From: Candidatus Melainabacteria bacterium SSGW_16
GTDB lineage: Bacteria; Cyanobacteriota; Vampirovibrionia; 2-02-FULL-35-15
Reading direction: 5' to 3'
Assembly (NCBI GenBank): GCA_004769085.1
Contig: DUDS01000030.1
Span: 1 to 53,527, forward strand
DNA: 53,527 nucleotides
The translations under genes were made by a program, and so were the position numbers. Of this stretch, positions 1 to 9,233 are shown in pieces. Below the pieces are notes generated by a model. The model saw only the letters and a list, made by a program, of their open reading frames with translations. It did no database searches and was not told the DNA's origin. Every line of letters starts with the position of its first letter. Position 1 is the first letter of the stretch.

Positions 1-72
1 TGGATCGGACAGGACTCGAACCTGTAACCAAAGGATTATGAGTCCTCTGCTCTACCATTGAGCTACCGATCC
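1..72 (-). tRNA. tRNA with CAU anticodon (Met, or Ile2)
   Basis: Read on the minus strand this folds as a full cloverleaf. The acceptor stem GGATCGG pairs with CCGATCC, the D-arm is GCTC/GAGC, the anticodon loop is CTCATAA (anticodon CAU), and the T-arm is ACAGG-TTCGAGT-CCTGT. The discriminator base is A. A CAU tRNA can be elongator Met, initiator Met or lysidine-modified Ile2. The first acceptor pair is a normal G-C, which argues against an initiator. Met and Ile2 cannot be separated by eye. The gene lies 46 bases after the sensor kinase on the same strand and touches the window edge, so an encoded CCA cannot be judged. Confidence 0.92.
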
Positions 73-118
73 TTTGTAACGCTTCGTCGCTTCTTCAATA
101 TTATACTTCAAGATTATT

Positions 119-2068
119 TTAGGCTGTCTTTGCAATTTTTGATTCTTTTTCGAAATCTTTTAGTTTTGATATGTTCTGTGATGTTGGTATAGGTAATGCA
201 AATTCAAATACACTACCTTCCCCAAGGTTACTTTTTACTACGATTTGTCCGCCATGCTGTTCTATAGATTTTTTGACAATTGTGAGCCCAAGACCTGTTC
301 CTTTTATTGTGTGGACTTTATTCTCTACCCTGTAAAATCTTTCAAATATTAATGGAAGATCTTCCTCTTTAATTCCAATTCCGTTATCAATTATTCTGAA
401 GATAATATTATCATCGAGTTTTTTCACTGCTAATTTTACCATTCCATTTGCAGGTGTGTATTTAATTGCATTTGATAAAAGATTTATAAGAATTCTTTCA
501 ATATTTTCCTGGTTAATATTTAGTGCTGGTAAGTCAGGTTCAATATCATCTAAGAATCTGATTGATTTCTTTTCGGCAAGTACTACTATTGATTTTAGTG
601 AGTAATCTATGGCGGGATAAATTTCCTGAAGAGCTAACTTAAGTTTTGCAGAAGGAGATTCAAGCCTGGATAGTTCAAGAACATCGTTTACCAAGTTACT
701 TAATCTGTCTGTCTCTTCATTTATAATAGATAAAAATTCACTTCTTGTAGGAATATCAATCTGTTCGCTATGTGAGCATAATGTGTCCACATAACACTTT
801 ATGCTTGTAATTGGTGTTCTGAGTTCATGACTTACATTACTGATAAATTCCTGCTTTATCATTTCTATTTCAGCTTCTTTTGTTCTGTCCTGGATTACCA
901 TAACTGCCCCAAGCATTTCATTAATTGAGTCGTAAAGTGGTGTGATAATAAGCTTAAGTATTTTACCTTCAATTCTGAATTCAAAATTAGCATAATCGCT
1001 TACATGGGAGTTGCTGTCAGATTTTATATCATTTAAATACTTAAATATTTCCTTGTTTGTAGTTTCATTCCATATTCCAATTGATTTTTGACCAATTAAT
1101 TCATCTCCTGACATTTCTAAAAGTCTTCTTGCTGCAGGATTTACTATCTGGATTGTTCCTGTCTTATCAAGCACAATAACGCCATCAGCAATTGACATAA
1201 CAACAGACTCGAATTTATTTCTTTCTGAACTTAATGTAGCTATGTTTGATTCTTCGTATTGCTTAAGTCTTTTAGACATTTTATTGAATGCTTTTACAAG
1301 TTGTGAAAGCTCCCTGCCTAAAAATCCTTTTAATGGAAGTTGAAACCCAAACCTTCCTTCTGTTATTGATTTTGCTGCTTTCTCAAGTTTTCTTAATGGA
1401 CGGGTAATTATTAAAGAGTTAACAATTGCACCAATAACTGATAATGCCCATACCAGTAAAAATATCTCAAGCAGAAATATCATCAGTTCTTTTTTTGAAC
1501 CGACAATTGTAAATCCGGTATCAGGCATTCCAATCCATGCCCACCCTAGAAAGTTTGAATTGTATTGAATAGGTTCTGCAAATGTAAGTATCTTTCCTGA
1601 TTTTGTGTAGGATATTTTTATATAAGGGACATGTCTTGGAGGCTGAATTATATTTGAGCCCGGTTTTGTTATTTCATATAAATCTGCTGATTTACTCTTC
1701 CATAAAACATTTCCTGCATTGTCCGTATAAACTGCATAAGATACTTCTGGGTGTTCATTTAGGATTTTGTTTGCTGAATTGCTTAATGCTTTTTTAAGTG
1801 CATCCCTATTTTTATAATTAAGAATAAGCTTTTGTCCACCTATCTGGGCAAACATTTGTACATTTTTCAGATTCTGATTTAGCATGAGGACCTGGTGATC
1901 AATATTTGACTGTATATTCTGAATAATTAAAAATGCACATAGTGTAATAAAAACAGAAATACTGAAGATTATTGAAATAATTAGTTTTGCCTGAAAACTT
2001 AAGCTTTCAATAAACCTGCTTATGTAGCCTGTTGCTATCCTTCTGTATTTGGCTAAATCAAATCCCAT
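119..2068 (-). CDS. Membrane sensor histidine kinase (HAMP-PAS-HisKA-HATPase)
   Basis: Two membrane segments (about 27-50 and 195-221) bracket an extracytoplasmic sensor domain of roughly 145 residues that looks Cache/PAS-like. A HAMP linker (222-274), a PAS domain (283-395), a HisKA domain with SHELRTP and phospho-acceptor His414, and a HATPase domain follow. The HATPase carries the N box NLLSNAIKYTP, the G1 box DNGIGI, the F box FERFYRV and the G2 box GTGLGL. This is the WalK/PhoR/ResE architecture; the 649-residue length is normal. No response regulator lies next to it, so its partner and signal are unknown. It follows lptA by 23 bases but has its own TATAAT only 7 bases from ATG and no Shine-Dalgarno, so it may be expressed separately as a leaderless message. 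Confidence 0.93.
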   Translation of the reverse strand: MGFDLAKYRRIATGYISRFIESLSFQAKLIISIIFSISVFITLCAFLIIQNIQSNIDHQVLMLNQNLKNVQMFAQIGGQKLILNYKNRDALKKALSNSANKILNEHPEVSYAVYTDNAGNVLWKSKSADLYEITKPGSNIIQPPRHVPYIKISYTKSGKILTFAEPIQYNSNFLGWAWIGMPDTGFTIVGSKKELMIFLLEIFLLVWALSVIGAIVNSLIITRPLRKLEKAAKSITEGRFGFQLPLKGFLGRELSQLVKAFNKMSKRLKQYEESNIATLSSERNKFESVVMSIADGVIVLDKTGTIQIVNPAARRLLEMSGDELIGQKSIGIWNETTNKEIFKYLNDIKSDSNSHVSDYANFEFRIEGKILKLIITPLYDSINEMLGAVMVIQDRTKEAEIEMIKQEFISNVSHELRTPITSIKCYVDTLCSHSEQIDIPTRSEFLSIINEETDRLSNLVNDVLELSRLESPSAKLKLALQEIYPAIDYSLKSIVVLAEKKSIRFLDDIEPDLPALNINQENIERILINLLSNAIKYTPANGMVKLAVKKLDDNIIFRIIDNGIGIKEEDLPLIFERFYRVENKVHTIKGTGLGLTIVKKSIEQHGGQIVVKSNLGEGSVFEFALPIPTSQNISKLKDFEKESKIAKTA

Positions 2069-2075
2069 GTATTAA

Positions 2076-2081
2076 ATTATA
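2076..2081 (-). promoter_or_regulatory. -10 box of a probable leaderless promoter (sensor kinase)
   Basis: A consensus TATAAT on the minus strand lies just 7 bases before the kinase ATG, so transcription would begin at or within a base or two of the start codon. There is no Shine-Dalgarno sequence. The -35 region would fall inside the end of the lptA-like gene and is not obvious. Confidence 0.5.
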
Positions 2082-2091
2082 CTATTAGTGT

Positions 2092-3075
2092 TTAGTTGCT
2101 TTTCTTGTAGATTATTGTCTTTGGCCTTGCATTTGTGCTGCTTGTACTGGTTAATTTCTTATCATTAAAACTAAAAACTACTTCTTCAGAGATGAGTTCT
2201 TTATCTTGCTGTTTAACATTTGCATTACCCTTAAATACGATTTTCTCAGGATTACCATTGTTTTTATCTCTGATTAAATAGGCTTCCAGGCTTTCACCAT
2301 TTGTGTCGGTGTAGGAAAGCTTAACTTTTGTTTTGTCAGATTTAGCAGTAACTTTTCCTGTTGAATTGTCAATATACAAATTGTCTGAGGTTAAAAAAAT
2401 CGGTTCCTGGGTTTCTCTTTCCTCGTTTGTGTTTGGCCATACTGTACTCATTACATCCCCATGTGCAAGCACATTATGAGTGGGAATATTAAATACAAAT
2501 TCATTTGCTGTAGTTATATTTGATGGCTGTTCAAGCTTTGCTGAATTTTTGTTGCTGGTGAAAATTGCTTCATTTGGTTTCTTATTCTTGTAGATTATTT
2601 TTACGCTGTCAGCCTTAATATTTGTTTCCTGATATTTTGTTCTTAGGTTTCCTTTTGCATTTGCATTTTCTCCTTCCCAGCTCAGCTCCTGATAGTCACA
2701 TTCAATTTTTATTGGTTCATTGTTTTTGTCTCTTAACTCGGAAATGGTTTTGCCTTCTGCATATATTATTTTTTCATTTATTCTGACTGTGATTTTATCT
2801 GCTTCTATATATCTGTCTTTTAGTTTTATTTTTGATCTGCCGGTAAACCGAGCTGTTTCCTGTTCCCCTTTTTCATTGGTAGTAATTTGACCTTCCGGAG
2901 CTTCAATAACAGCATCTTTGAAGTTTATTATAATATTTCCTTTAATTAGGATTTGTTCTTTGTCAGCTTCAAGAATGTCTGCATGTTTTATTTGAATTTC
3001 TTCCGCAAATAATGGCAATGGCATTGCAGTCGTTATTAAACAAATTGCTCCTGAAATAAGTGATATTTTCTTCAT
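2092..3075 (-). CDS. LptA/OstA-like periplasmic LPS transport protein
   Basis: The first 24 residues form a signal peptide ending in a small-residue cleavage site before EEIQIKHAD. The rest reads as the repeating short beta-strands of the OstA/LptA jellyroll, with phrases such as ADILEADKEQILIKGN and AEGKTISELRD recurring along the chain. LptA proteins bridge the periplasm and carry LPS from LptC to LptD. At 327 residues it is well over E. coli LptA (about 185), so it probably holds two OstA-type modules. The start codon directly abuts the stop of the lptC-like gene (TAG then ATG), implying translational coupling. The LptB ATPase and LptFG are not in the window. The family is clear; the exact Lpt role is inferred. 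Confidence 0.8.
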   Translation of the reverse strand: MKKISLISGAICLITTAMPLPLFAEEIQIKHADILEADKEQILIKGNIIINFKDAVIEAPEGQITTNEKGEQETARFTGRSKIKLKDRYIEADKITVRINEKIIYAEGKTISELRDKNNEPIKIECDYQELSWEGENANAKGNLRTKYQETNIKADSVKIIYKNKKPNEAIFTSNKNSAKLEQPSNITTANEFVFNIPTHNVLAHGDVMSTVWPNTNEERETQEPIFLTSDNLYIDNSTGKVTAKSDKTKVKLSYTDTNGESLEAYLIRDKNNGNPEKIVFKGNANVKQQDKELISEEVVFSFNDKKLTSTSSTNARPKTIIYKKSN

Positions 3076-4107
3076 CTAGGATTTGCTTATATTGTTTAGA
3101 ACAATGGTTCTAACATTTCCGATAGCCTGTACCTTTCCTGAATTTAGGTCATATACAATTTTATTTGCTGATATTTGTTTGTTCCCTTGAATAGCTTTTG
3201 GTGAACCGGTAATAGTAACAGAATTATTTTCAAAACTCAGTGTTTCTCCAAAACACTGAGTTTTACCGTGTTCAATAATAACCTTGTTTCTTGCAAAGAC
3301 TTTTTTGTCTGGTTTCAGCAAAAGATAATTAGCCATAAAAGTTTTCCCCTCACTAATATATGAGACATTGTTTGTGGCTTCTACTTCACCTGATTTTACC
3401 CATTTTATATTTAATGCTTTTAATGTATTCTGATTTTCATTCTTAATGATGACTTTTCCTCCGTTTGTGATAGTTGCCTGTATTAATTCGCCATTTTTTT
3501 CTTTTTCAATCGTTACTTCTTCTCCCGAAAGTATTATTTCCTTAAATATACCTTCGGTTAGTTTTGTAATAATAAATTTAGTCTGCCCCTCATTAATGAA
3601 TGCCTTTTCCCCTTTTATACTGTTTCCACCTTTTAAATTTAATGTAAAACCTTTTTCAGCTTCAATTGCTGTCCCCATTCCAAGTGCTACCTGGTTGCTA
3701 TTTAAAATGAAATCACCATTTTCATCTATTGCAGTTACACCTCCATAAAGATAAATCTCTCTTTTTTCTGTATTTGCTTTTGCAAAGGGTGCTGTGAGCT
3801 TGAAAACAACCATGTTATCTTTGTATATTTCTGCATTTATATCTTTAATCACTGCATTTTGTAAATTATTTTCTGTACTACCTTCCCTGGCTTTTAATTT
3901 CCATCTTAATTCTCCTGTCGCAGCATCTACTTCCTTTAGGGAATACTCTAATGTTTTTGCTTCAGTTATTTGCTTTTGAGGATTTAATTCTTTTTCTGAT
4001 TTTGATACAAGCTGTAGACCTTTTGCAATAGAGATTAAAAAAAATACAACTATTCCTGTAAGTACAAGAAATGGTACTAACTTTGTATTTTGAACTTTAA
4101 TAACCAT
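3076..4107 (-). CDS. LptC-like membrane-anchored LPS export protein
   Basis: One N-terminal membrane anchor (about 11-30, rich in V/L/F/I) is followed by a long beta-rich periplasmic region. The segment EYSLKEVDAATGELRWKLKA resembles the start of LptC domains, where a variable lipid-facing jellyroll begins. Later repeats (VALGMGTAIEAEKGF, NVSYISEGKTFMANYLLLKP) look OstA-like. At 343 residues it is longer than proteobacterial LptC (about 190), as in cyanobacterial-type proteins that fuse LptC and OstA modules. LptC receives LPS from the LptBFG transporter in the inner membrane and hands it to LptA, whose likely gene follows with no gap. Family assignment rests on topology, repeat style and the neighbouring lptA-like gene. 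Confidence 0.75.
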   Translation of the reverse strand: MVIKVQNTKLVPFLVLTGIVVFFLISIAKGLQLVSKSEKELNPQKQITEAKTLEYSLKEVDAATGELRWKLKAREGSTENNLQNAVIKDINAEIYKDNMVVFKLTAPFAKANTEKREIYLYGGVTAIDENGDFILNSNQVALGMGTAIEAEKGFTLNLKGGNSIKGEKAFINEGQTKFIITKLTEGIFKEIILSGEEVTIEKEKNGELIQATITNGGKVIIKNENQNTLKALNIKWVKSGEVEATNNVSYISEGKTFMANYLLLKPDKKVFARNKVIIEHGKTQCFGETLSFENNSVTITGSPKAIQGNKQISANKIVYDLNSGKVQAIGNVRTIVLNNISKS

Positions 4108-4157
4108 AATGCTTTGCTTCTTTCACAGAATTCTAGCATCTTACAGCTTTCAGCTAA

Positions 4158-4958
4158 TTAATATCCAAGCGATCTAAGTAGTATTGCCTGTGAAATTTCT
4201 GTGATCCCTTGTTTTAAATTTCCTTCTTTAATATGTAATTCTCCAAGAAAAAAATAGGGTGCAGGGTTATTCGGATCATTGTTTTTTACCTGATTCCAGA
4301 GAACTTTAGCATCATTTATTTTTCCCATTTGCTCAGCAAGAATAAAGCCATAATAAATTTTTGCCCAGTTATCATTTGGGTTATATTTAAGAACCTCCTT
4401 AAAATAATAGATGCTTTTCTCCAGGTTTTCTTTTATTAATGGTTCTTTTTCAATATATGCAAGGCTGCTAGGTGCAAAGATATTATTATTTTTTTTGTCG
4501 TTGTTCCTGTTTTTCTCCTTTTCCAGCTTTTCAATCTCTTTGTTTTTAAGATATGCTTTTAAATAATGACTGAATGCAAGCCTATATCTGATGTTATTCA
4601 GGGAAGGATTTTCAGAGTCCTTAATTATTTCATTATACTCAGAAATTTTCCTATCAATAACTTCAGTGCTGCCAGTTTTTCGTATAAGGTTTTTTGTTTT
4701 TCTTAGTTCTTTTATTGATTGTTCTACCAGGCTTGTTCTGCTTAATGCAATTGCAAGATTAAAATGTGCTTCAGGGTTGTCGGGATATTTTTCTACCTGT
4801 GCTTTTGCGATATTAACATCATCTGTAAGGGCAATATCTTCTGTCTCGGTGCCTAATTTTAGGGGTTCCTGTGAGAGAGTGGGCTGAATGCTAATAAATG
4901 AAATTAAAGTTATCATTAATAACAAGACAGATAAACAGTAATTTTTTTTAATAATCAT
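4158..4958 (-). CDS. Exported TPR-repeat protein
   Basis: A signal peptide or membrane anchor occupies residues 1-29 (basic start, then a run of L/I/V/S, ending TLSQEP). TPR-type helical pairs follow. The motif PDNPEAHFNLAIALSRTSLV starts the first repeat near residue 57, and NPNDNWAKIYYGFILAEQ and NPAPYFFLGELHIKEGNLKQ form two C-terminal repeats. A Lys/Glu/Asn-rich linker near residue 145-155 separates them. TPR proteins act as protein-docking scaffolds, and no enzyme motif is seen. It lies 6 bases after proC and 50 bases before lptC on the same strand, so an envelope-assembly role is possible but is only inferred from position. Confidence 0.75.
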   Translation of the reverse strand: MIIKKNYCLSVLLLMITLISFISIQPTLSQEPLKLGTETEDIALTDDVNIAKAQVEKYPDNPEAHFNLAIALSRTSLVEQSIKELRKTKNLIRKTGSTEVIDRKISEYNEIIKDSENPSLNNIRYRLAFSHYLKAYLKNKEIEKLEKEKNRNNDKKNNNIFAPSSLAYIEKEPLIKENLEKSIYYFKEVLKYNPNDNWAKIYYGFILAEQMGKINDAKVLWNQVKNNDPNNPAPYFFLGELHIKEGNLKQGITEISQAILLRSLGY

Positions 4959-4964
4959 AAATTG

Positions 4965-5804
4965 TTATTTAGTTTCAGATCTTGCTTTCTTTCCAAGCTC
5001 TAGACTTCTTTTTTTAGCTGAGTGAAGTGCAGTTAATATTATATTTCTTAGGTTCATTTTTTCAAAAATATTAATTGCAGCATCTGTAGTTCCTTTTGGT
5101 GATGTTACTCTTAATCTTAATTCGTCTGGTTTTATATTGTTTTTTAAAAGCATTGTGCATGTTCCTAAACCTGTCTGTAAGACCAATTTATATGCATTGT
5201 TTTTATTTAAGCCTGATTTGATTGCTCCTTCAGTAAGGCACTCAATTAAATAACAAAAATATGCAGGACCTGAACCTGAAACAGCAGTTACTAAATCAAA
5301 ATATTTTTCCTTCATACTTATGCATTTGCCTAGGGATTCAAATATTTTTTTTAATGTCTTTGAGTGTTTACTTGTGACTTTATTGTTTTTACTAACTGCA
5401 CTTATACCTTCATTTTGTTCGCATAGAATGTTTGGCATAACACGGGCAATAGGGTATTTTGAGCCTGTAAGAAATGATAAAGTTTTTATTTCAATTCCAG
5501 CAGCTATTGAGATAATTAATATACCCCTAGGTATATATTTCTTGATTTCGCTTGTAACAGATTTTATATCTTTTGGTTTTATAGCAATTATTATTGCTTC
5601 AATATTTCTGAATGAATGTATTACTTTGTGCAATTCGTTAAAACCACTTAGCACCTTAAACCCTTTACTTTTAATTTGTTTTGATCTGCCTTTGCTGGTT
5701 TCTAGGAAAACAATGGATTCTTTACTGTAAATATTCTTATTTTTTAGTCCCTGTGCAATAGCAAACCCCATATTGCCTGCACCAATTATGATAATTTTTT
5801 TCAT
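4965..5804 (-). CDS. proC: Pyrroline-5-carboxylate reductase
   Basis: This enzyme reduces pyrroline-5-carboxylate to L-proline with NAD(P)H, the last step of proline synthesis. The N-terminal Rossmann motif GAGNMGFAIAQGL (residues 7-19), the RVMPN motif, and the C-terminal family signature with SGSGPAYF and TSPKGTTDAAI are all present. The length of 279 residues is normal for ProC. It heads the minus-strand run that continues into the TPR, lptC and lptA genes. A TATAAT lies 10 bases before ATG, giving almost no leader. The catalytic and dimerisation regions are intact. Confidence 0.95.
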   Translation of the reverse strand: MKKIIIIGAGNMGFAIAQGLKNKNIYSKESIVFLETSKGRSKQIKSKGFKVLSGFNELHKVIHSFRNIEAIIIAIKPKDIKSVTSEIKKYIPRGILIISIAAGIEIKTLSFLTGSKYPIARVMPNILCEQNEGISAVSKNNKVTSKHSKTLKKIFESLGKCISMKEKYFDLVTAVSGSGPAYFCYLIECLTEGAIKSGLNKNNAYKLVLQTGLGTCTMLLKNNIKPDELRLRVTSPKGTTDAAINIFEKMNLRNIILTALHSAKKRSLELGKKARSETK

Positions 5805-5814
5805 TACAGTGAAT

Positions 5815-5820
5815 ATTATA
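5815..5820 (-). promoter_or_regulatory. -10 box of proC promoter
   Basis: TATAAT on the minus strand, 10 bases before the proC start codon, would leave a leader of only about 3 bases. No Shine-Dalgarno is present, which fits leaderless or near-leaderless initiation. Confidence 0.45.
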
Positions 5821-5822
5821 AC

Positions 5823-5880
5823 GGCTATTGGACTTTAGCTATTAGTTTTTAGCCGAAGCAAAAGCTAACAGTCAATAGCC
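5823..5880. repeat. Imperfect inverted repeat between proC and the aminotransferase
   Basis: GGCTATTG-(G)-AC at the left end pairs with GTCAATAGCC at 5871-5880. Inside it TTAGCT (5835-5840) pairs with AGCTAA (5863-5868). The unit is followed by related words (AGCAGCCAACAGCTAAT) up to 5896. The segment is richer in GC than its surroundings and sits between two divergent genes, so it is not an obvious terminator. It may be an interspersed hairpin repeat. Confidence 0.55.
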
Positions 5881-5923
5881 AGCAGCCAACAGCTAATGAT
5901 AAAATAAAACTCTTATTGCAAAA

Positions 5924-7132
5924 ATGTCTAAACTTCCAACCGAAAATAAAAAATCATTTATAAAGCTTGCTGAAAGATTGGGTTATGTACCGACTTATAT
6001 ATTTTCTAAACTAGATAAAGAAAAACAAGATCTGATTCAAAAAAATGTGGATGTAATTGATTTAAGTCTTGGCAGTCCTGATCTGCCATCACCACCCGTT
6101 GTTATAGAGGAATGTATTTCTGCACTGAAAGATCGAAATAATTATAGATATCCTCCGTTTTGGGGACATAAAAAATTTAGGGAGTCTGCAGCAGAATGGA
6201 TGAAGAAAAGATTTTCAGTTACTCTTGATCCTGAATCTGAAATATTACCGCTTACTGGATCAAAAGAAGGAATTACACATTTAGCTTTTGCAATTATTAA
6301 CCCTGGTGATTTAACTATAGTCCCAAGTCCATATTATCCTGTACATGCTAGGGGCACCTTGCTTGCAGGCGGAAAGATATATGAACTTCCTTTGCTTGAA
6401 AAAAATAACTTTTTACCAGATTTGGATATCATTCCCCAGTCGATGCTTGATAAAGCAAAATTGTTTTTTATAAGTTATCCAAACAATCCAACTGGTGCTG
6501 TCTGTGATTTTGATTTTCTTGAAAAGGTTGTTAATTTATGTATTAAAAACCAGATAGTGCTTGTCAGTGATTTAGCATATTCCGAGCTTACATTTGGTAA
6601 CCACATAGCATCGAGTATACTGCAAATAAAAGGTGCAAAGGACATAGCAGTGGAGTTTCATACTTTATCAAAAACATACAGTATGGCAGGCTGGAGAATT
6701 GCATTTGTTGCTGGCTGTAAAGAGCTTGTTAATGCTCTTTATGAAGTTAAAACAAATACAGATTATGGTGTGTGCAACATAATTCAGGCTGCAAGTATTA
6801 AAGCATTTACAATTCCGCTAACGGAGCACAGAAAGACAGCAATGATTTATCAGGAGAGAAGAGATGTAATGATGCAGAAACTTAAAAAACTTGGGTGGAA
6901 CATACCAACACCGGGTGGCGCAATGTATATTTGGCTTCCTGTTCCAAAAGGGTATAAATCAAGTTTTGATTTCTCAGAAGCTCTCCTTATGAAAGCACAT
7001 ATTGCAACAATACCTGGTGGCTCATTTGGTACCTATGGTGAAGGTTATATAAGAATTGCGCTTGTAGATTCAAAAGAAAGAATTGCAGAAGCTGTTGACA
7101 GAATGGAAAGAGCTGGACTAGTTTTTAATTAA
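5924..7132 (+). CDS. PLP-dependent class I/II aminotransferase (LL-DAP/Asp aminotransferase-like)
   Basis: A fold-type I aminotransferase. The Schiff-base lysine lies in SKTYSMAGWRIAF, the PLP-binding Asn/Pro motif is YPNNPTGAV, and the phosphate-contact region is TGSKEGITHLAFA. The C-terminal arginine that binds the substrate carboxylate is in EGYIRIALV. The opening text (VIDLSLGSPDLPSP) and 402-residue length fit the group annotated as LL-diaminopimelate or aspartate/alanine aminotransferases. LL-DAP aminotransferase would make the lysine and peptidoglycan precursor in one step, but the substrate cannot be fixed from motifs. It is divergent from proC. A TAAAAT lies 18 bases before ATG, and no good Shine-Dalgarno is visible. 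Confidence 0.85.
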   Translation: MSKLPTENKKSFIKLAERLGYVPTYIFSKLDKEKQDLIQKNVDVIDLSLGSPDLPSPPVVIEECISALKDRNNYRYPPFWGHKKFRESAAEWMKKRFSVTLDPESEILPLTGSKEGITHLAFAIINPGDLTIVPSPYYPVHARGTLLAGGKIYELPLLEKNNFLPDLDIIPQSMLDKAKLFFISYPNNPTGAVCDFDFLEKVVNLCIKNQIVLVSDLAYSELTFGNHIASSILQIKGAKDIAVEFHTLSKTYSMAGWRIAFVAGCKELVNALYEVKTNTDYGVCNIIQAASIKAFTIPLTEHRKTAMIYQERRDVMMQKLKKLGWNIPTPGGAMYIWLPVPKGYKSSFDFSEALLMKAHIATIPGGSFGTYGEGYIRIALVDSKERIAEAVDRMERAGLVFN

Positions 7133-7134
7133 GT

Positions 7135-7140
7135 TATAAT
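7135..7140 (+). promoter_or_regulatory. -10 box of a probable leaderless promoter (TPR protein)
   Basis: TATAAT overlaps the region just past the aminotransferase stop codon and ends 8 bases before the ATG of the long TPR gene. The message would start at the initiation codon. No Shine-Dalgarno sequence is present. Confidence 0.45.
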
Positions 7141-7148
7141 TATCATGT

Positions 7149-9233
7149 ATGCCAGATAGATATCCTCAAGCTGGAAGATGTTCTATAACTGCTTTATTGC
7201 AGCTAAAGTACTTTTTCTTTCTGTCTATTTTTAGTATTTTGTTTTTTCTATCCAATAATTGTTGTATTGCATTTGCAAAAAAAGAGCTGACTTTATACCC
7301 GTTAATTCATTTTCAGAATGGGATTGATCAATATAAAAAAGGAGACCTGAAAAATGCTGTTGTTTCTTTTAATAATGCACTTACTTTAAATCCTTCAGAT
7401 TTGCCTACTTTAATCAGCTTATCTCAAGTATTTATGGAGCTTTCAAGGTTTGATTTAGCTGTTTCTGCTCTTGAAAAAGCCCTGAAGCTTTCACCTGCAG
7501 ATCCACTGGTTCACGCATTGCTGGGTAATGCATATCTCGAACAAAAGAAGATTAGTGCTGCAGAGGAAGAGTATAGGGCTGCAATTAAGCTTGATCCTGA
7601 AAATATACTGTTAAAGTCCCTCCTGGGGACAAGTTGTTCTGTTAATAATAATTTTAAGTGCTCAATTGAAGATCTTGGTGCTGTTGTAGCTTTATATCCA
7701 AATGATATTAAATCAAGAATTCTTTTGGCAGTTTCATATCATTCTGTGAAAGATTATGCAACCAGTAGAGAGCACTATAAATATATTTTAGAGAAAATGC
7801 CGGATGAGCCATATATCTGGTACAACCTGGCAAAAGCAGAATATGCGCTTGGAAATATGCAGGAAGCAAACGAATGTCTTAATCAGGCAATTTTAAAAAA
7901 CAATTCAGAAAGTGAATTCTACCTGGATCGTGGTTTGATTAATTATGAGCTAGGTAAACATACTGAAGCTGAAAGTGATTATTTACAGGCAGTGAAATTA
8001 GAACCTGAAAACCCGGCCGTTGCTGTTGAATATGCTTCGTTCCTCTGGAAAACCGGTGCTCTAAATAAAGCTGTTGAGCAGCTTGAAAAAGCTATATCCC
8101 TAGAGCCTGACAATAATGAACTTTATGTATATAAAGCATACCTTCAGCAGTCTCTGAAAAAATACGATGAGGCTAAAAAATCATGGGAAAGTATTCTTTC
8201 TTCTGAAACCAATAACCATCTTGCTTTATTTAATCTTGCCAAAATTAATTTTGACAAAGGTAATTATGCATCTTCAGCTGAACTTCTTAAAAAAATTAAT
8301 ACAGAAAATGCTGAAAGCGGAAAAATCGATCCAGAACTTAAGTATGTACTTGCATGTAGTCTGCATTTAAATAAAAATTATGATGAAGCATATATCTTCT
8401 ATAAAGATGCACTTGATAATAATCTAGATGATCCAGGGTTGTTTTTTAATATTGGACTTTTACTTAATGAACAAAAAAAATACAAAGAGTCAGTGTCTTA
8501 CCTTGATACTGCAATAAAAAAGCAGTTTTTGAATCCTTCAAAAGCATTTAAAGAATTAATATTTGCATATACTTCGCTTGGAGATAATGCAAGTTTAAAA
8601 AATACTTACAAAAAATGGATTGAGGCTGATGCTAATAATGTTAATGCGAGGATTGAATATGCAAAGTTTCTTGCAAAAAATAATAGTATTCAGGAAGCTA
8701 TTGATCAGTACAGGGTAGCTGTAGTCCTGAGTAAGGATGTGAAGACTAGGCTTCAGCTTGCTCAGTTTTTACTTCTTCAGAAGGATTTGTTTGGGGCGGT
8801 TGGACAGCTTCAGGAATATTTAAAATCTGAACCAAATGATCTTAATGCTTTAATACTTCTTGCCAATGCATACAAGGATTTGGGTATAAACGAAGAAGCA
8901 ATTAATACCTACAAAAGAATAATCGTTGTTCAGTACGATAATCATCTTGCTTATTACAATCTTGGACTCCTGTATCAAAATCAGAGTAACTATCAAGAAG
9001 CACAGAATTATTTTCTTAAATCAATTGAACTTAATGACAAATATTCGCCGGCATATTATGCCCTTGGGTTATCTTATATAACTGCAAACAATGAACAAAA
9101 AGCAAAGGAATTATTTGATAAATATCTGGAAATAGATCCAAATGGCGAATATAAAGAAAAGGTTGAAAATAAATTAAAAGAGTTAATTGATAAACCATCC
9201 GAAAAATTAAAAGAAGAAAAGCAGGCTGCATGA
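7149..9233 (+). CDS. Membrane-anchored or exported TPR-repeat protein
   Basis: After a hydrophobic segment at about 20-43 (YFFFLSIFSILFFLSNNCCIAF) almost the entire 694-residue chain consists of 34-residue TPR units. Their recurring pattern can be followed from GIDQYKKGDLKNAVVSFNNA near residue 58 to LGLSYITANNEQKAKELFDK near 640, about 16 repeats. Such solenoids organise multiprotein complexes; no catalytic domain is visible. The last codons overlap the start of tyrS by 4 bases, so the two are translationally linked, although a functional link is not evident. The start is supported by the TATAAT directly upstream. The partners are unknown. Confidence 0.85.
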   Translation: MPDRYPQAGRCSITALLQLKYFFFLSIFSILFFLSNNCCIAFAKKELTLYPLIHFQNGIDQYKKGDLKNAVVSFNNALTLNPSDLPTLISLSQVFMELSRFDLAVSALEKALKLSPADPLVHALLGNAYLEQKKISAAEEEYRAAIKLDPENILLKSLLGTSCSVNNNFKCSIEDLGAVVALYPNDIKSRILLAVSYHSVKDYATSREHYKYILEKMPDEPYIWYNLAKAEYALGNMQEANECLNQAILKNNSESEFYLDRGLINYELGKHTEAESDYLQAVKLEPENPAVAVEYASFLWKTGALNKAVEQLEKAISLEPDNNELYVYKAYLQQSLKKYDEAKKSWESILSSETNNHLALFNLAKINFDKGNYASSAELLKKINTENAESGKIDPELKYVLACSLHLNKNYDEAYIFYKDALDNNLDDPGLFFNIGLLLNEQKKYKESVSYLDTAIKKQFLNPSKAFKELIFAYTSLGDNASLKNTYKKWIEADANNVNARIEYAKFLAKNNSIQEAIDQYRVAVVLSKDVKTRLQLAQFLLLQKDLFGAVGQLQEYLKSEPNDLNALILLANAYKDLGINEEAINTYKRIIVVQYDNHLAYYNLGLLYQNQSNYQEAQNYFLKSIELNDKYSPAYYALGLSYITANNEQKAKELFDKYLEIDPNGEYKEKVENKLKELIDKPSEKLKEEKQAA

